A stretch of DNA of 6,142 nt, taken from the NCBI GenBank assembly GCA_018400545.1, contig JAGYLT010000149.1, forward strand, positions 1 to 6,142, given 5' to 3'. Position 1 is the first letter of the stretch, and every line of letters begins with the position of its first letter. A program made the position numbers and the translations under genes. Source of the DNA: Bacteroidales bacterium (lineage in GTDB: Bacteria; Bacteroidota; Bacteroidia; Bacteroidales; 4484-276). Of the stretch, positions 4,538 through 6,142 are shown in pieces. Below the pieces are notes generated by a model, which saw only the letters and a program-made list of their open reading frames with translations, did no database searches and was not told the origin of the DNA.

Positions 4538-6013
4538 TTAGAGCCCGGCAAGTTTTCCTGCTTTTGAAGCCCATGTCCAGCCAAATCCTGAAACATCAGC
4601 CTGGGGAGTTCCGCCGGCAGTAACACCTGTTGGCACATCACCATTAACGTAATCGGGCAGGTTAGCTCCGTCAACATCGAGCTGAATGCCGCTAAAAGTA
4701 ACACCGGCAGCAGTAACGCGGTTGATTTGCTGGCCATCTACCAGTGCGGTGAAATAAATATTTTGCAGGTTTACAATGGAGTTATCATCTACATTAATAA
4801 CATCCGAGGCAATGCGGTCATATTCCGAATCGCTGCAAACGACTGTTCCGTTTTTGATTGTATGGCCGGCTTCGTAAGAACCTTCCGGTCCATCAAGCTC
4901 AAAGTTGTGACCTGTTGGAGCTATAACAACAAAGTTATCGAGTGTACCTGCCCATGACTGGTCGGTATCAATCCCATCGTCATTCACATTCCAAACCACT
5001 ACGTCATTCACATTAACAGTGCCGCCAAACCACTCGATGCCATCGTCCTGGTTTGCGACAATTTCGATATTTTCAACAACAGTACCACTGCCAACACCAC
5101 CTAATGTAAGGCCGTTAATTTCGTTACCCGAACCTATATTGGTCCCGCCATGGCGGATAGAGATATATTTCAGCACACCTGAATTATCGGCATCTTCATT
5201 GCCACCATATAAACCATTGGGGTCAGAAGTTGGGATACCTTCGATCTGAACTTCGCTTACGTCTCCATTTTCGTTTGAGGCCGAAATTTTGGCTTTTCCA
5301 AGTACAATTACACCACCCCACAAACCATCAATAACAGGCTCCAGGTTCGGGCTCTCGATCTGGCCGGGCTGAATTTCATCGGCAACCGAAGTGAAAATAA
5401 TGGGGGCATCAGCAGTACCTTCAGCCATAAGTGTTCCGCCACGGGCAACCAAAAGAGCGGTAGCATTGGCCTGATTACCGGCTTCACCTTTAATAATGGT
5501 TCCCGGCTGAATGGTCAGGGTAACGCCATCAACAACGGTTACACGTGTCTGCAAAATATAGATGTTTCCGGTTTCCCAGGTTGCATCCGCTGTGATATTG
5601 CTATTTACATTAATAACGGTTACTTCTGCACCAACATTAATTACACCGGTGGCGTCATCTGACTGACCGTTGTTATCGGCAACCGAAAGTTTTACCGAAG
5701 CTGCACCGTCGCCGGCATCAGCAGTGAAGGAAATTACAATTTCGCCCGAGGTAGCACCGGCAACACCATCGGTTGTAACGGTGGCTGTGCCGTTGGTTGC
5801 AACTACGGTTGAAGATTTAAATCCGCCGGGAGCGGTGTAATTGAAAGTTAAATCAGCAGAGGTACCTGCATCCATGTTAAAATTGTCAGGAGCAGTCACT
5901 TTTGGGCCGAGTGGAGCAGGGTCATCACCATCGTCGCAGGCAACGAATGTTACGCTCATTGTAAAGGCAATAAAAAGCATTGCCAGCATTTTCAGATTGA
6001 GTTTCTTCATCAT
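4538..6013 (-). CDS. Probable surface lipoprotein with Ig-like and right-handed beta-helix-like domains
   Basis: The protein has 491 residues. Residues 1-25 are a lipoprotein signal peptide ending TFVA before Cys26. The next residues (CDDGDD) give an acidic patch like the surface-export signal of Bacteroidota lipoproteins, so it is probably anchored on the outer face of the outer membrane. Residues about 38-127 look like an Ig/cadherin-type beta-sandwich rich in Thr, Ala and Gly. From about 130 the chain looks like a right-handed parallel beta-helix: short strands separated by Gly/Asn/Asp turns, including TLTIQPGTIIKGE, GLWGGVIVLGKAKI, EGIPTSDPNGLYGGNEDADN, INGLTLGGVGSGT and DDGIEWFGGTVN. This block recurs in Bacteroidota proteins that databases often mislabel as multidrug transporters. 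No catalytic residues are recognisable; the Asp/Asn-rich loops (272-278, 343-351) could bind calcium. MMKK leaves two possible starts (6013 or 6010) and no Shine-Dalgarno site decides. It is first in order before the receptor gene, suggesting ligand capture for it, which is inference. Confidence 0.88.
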   Translation of the reverse strand: MMKKLNLKMLAMLFIAFTMSVTFVACDDGDDPAPLGPKVTAPDNFNMDAGTSADLTFNYTAPGGFKSSTVVATNGTATVTTDGVAGATSGEIVISFTADAGDGAASVKLSVADNNGQSDDATGVINVGAEVTVINVNSNITADATWETGNIYILQTRVTVVDGVTLTIQPGTIIKGEAGNQANATALLVARGGTLMAEGTADAPIIFTSVADEIQPGQIESPNLEPVIDGLWGGVIVLGKAKISASNENGDVSEVQIEGIPTSDPNGLYGGNEDADNSGVLKYISIRHGGTNIGSGNEINGLTLGGVGSGTVVENIEIVANQDDGIEWFGGTVNVNDVVVWNVNDDGIDTDQSWAGTLDNFVVIAPTGHNFELDGPEGSYEAGHTIKNGTVVCSDSEYDRIASDVINVDDNSIVNLQNIYFTALVDGQQINRVTAAGVTFSGIQLDVDGANLPDYVNGDVPTGVTAGGTPQADVSGFGWTWASKAGKLAGL

Positions 6014-6079
6014 TTTTAAACTTTTAAATTGTTTGTTATTAGTAAATTAAGATTAAATTTTCCGTAAATAAAACTGCTG

Positions 6080-6087
6080 CAAAAGTG
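6080..6087 (-). promoter_or_regulatory. Putative -7 element (CACTTTTG) of the lipoprotein gene
   Basis: On the minus strand the bases read CACTTTTG followed by CAGCAG, matching five of the six fixed positions of TAnnTTTG and sharing the TTTGCAGC run seen at the MORN-gene promoter (867-873). It lies 67 bp upstream of the ATG, giving a leader of about 60 nt. No TTG at -33 is visible. Confidence 0.45.
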
Positions 6088-6109
6088 GGGCAATGATGTG
6101 AGAAGGCGT

Positions 6110-6135
6110 TTAACACAAGTTTAATTATGTATTAA
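6110..6135 (-). promoter_or_regulatory. 11-bp phased TTAA array (putative operator) upstream of the lipoprotein gene
   Basis: TTAA cores occupy 6110-6113, 6121-6124 and 6132-6135, exactly 11 bp apart, and may continue past the window edge. Read on the minus strand, the core nearest the gene starts 26 bp before the CACTTTTG element, the same distance as between core 271 and TAATTTTG at 297 in the promoter of the secreted beta-sandwich gene. Other TTAA sites closer to the ATG (6016, 6024, 6047, 6053) are not in this register. Confidence 0.55.
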
Positions 6136-6142
6136 GAAAGGG

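Noticed and set aside
4297..4737. A 146-residue minus-strand open frame spanning the gap between lipoprotein and receptor
   Set aside because: It overlaps both genes in another frame and runs through the terminator hairpin. Its translation shows no domain, so it is a shadow frame.
1527..6013. A classical SusCD glycan-uptake locus
   Set aside because: The lipoprotein shows beta-helix and Ig-like features rather than SusD helical repeats, the order is reversed, and no glycan-active enzyme gene is present.
1..6142. CRISPR arrays, tRNA or rRNA genes, insertion sequences, integrase sites
   Set aside because: No repeat-spacer pattern, cloverleaf, transposase frame or terminal inverted repeats could be found on either strand.

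Overview
The window looks like chromosomal DNA from a member of the Bacteroidota. The evidence is a large TonB-dependent receptor with an N-terminal carboxypeptidase-regulatory-like extension, a lipoprotein with an acidic stretch after its cysteine, an AT-rich intergenic composition with mostly weak or absent Shine-Dalgarno sites, and promoter cores of the type TAnnTTTG, which is the -7 element of the Bacteroidota housekeeping sigma factor. No species can be named from the sequence alone.

Layout, left to right. (1) Positions 1-113, minus strand: the N-terminal part of a small DUF1858-type protein with a CxxC motif, cut by the window edge. (2) Positions 326-670, plus strand: a small secreted protein that is essentially one free-standing carboxypeptidase-regulatory-like beta-sandwich, ending at a strong terminator. 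(3) Positions 903-1361, plus strand: a secreted protein made of 24-residue MORN-variant repeats. (4) Positions 1362-1528: a convergent intergenic stretch with three hairpins, the last a clear terminator for gene 3. (5) Positions 1527-4430, minus strand: a 967-residue TonB-dependent outer-membrane receptor. (6) Positions 4538-6013, minus strand: a 491-residue, probably surface-exposed lipoprotein with an Ig-like domain followed by a right-handed beta-helix-like domain. A terminator-like hairpin separates it from the downstream receptor gene. (7) Positions 6014-6142: the promoter region of the lipoprotein gene.

The most striking signal is regulatory. The promoters of three genes (the small beta-sandwich protein, the MORN-repeat protein and the lipoprotein) each carry TTAA cores repeated at exactly 11-bp intervals just upstream of a TAnnTTTG-like element: five at 227-274, five at 808-855, and three at 6110-6135 that run towards the window edge. 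No good -33 TTG element is visible at these promoters. An 11-bp head-to-tail spacing is the geometry of operators for OmpR/PhoB-family response regulators, of which Pho boxes are the best-known case. I infer that these genes form a co-regulated, activator-dependent envelope locus. A phosphate-starvation role is a reasonable hypothesis but is not shown by the sequence.

A plausible picture is that the lipoprotein captures a ligand or coats the surface, and the TonB-dependent receptor takes the ligand across the outer membrane. The two small secreted proteins would act in the periplasm or at the envelope in the same condition. The substrate is unknown.
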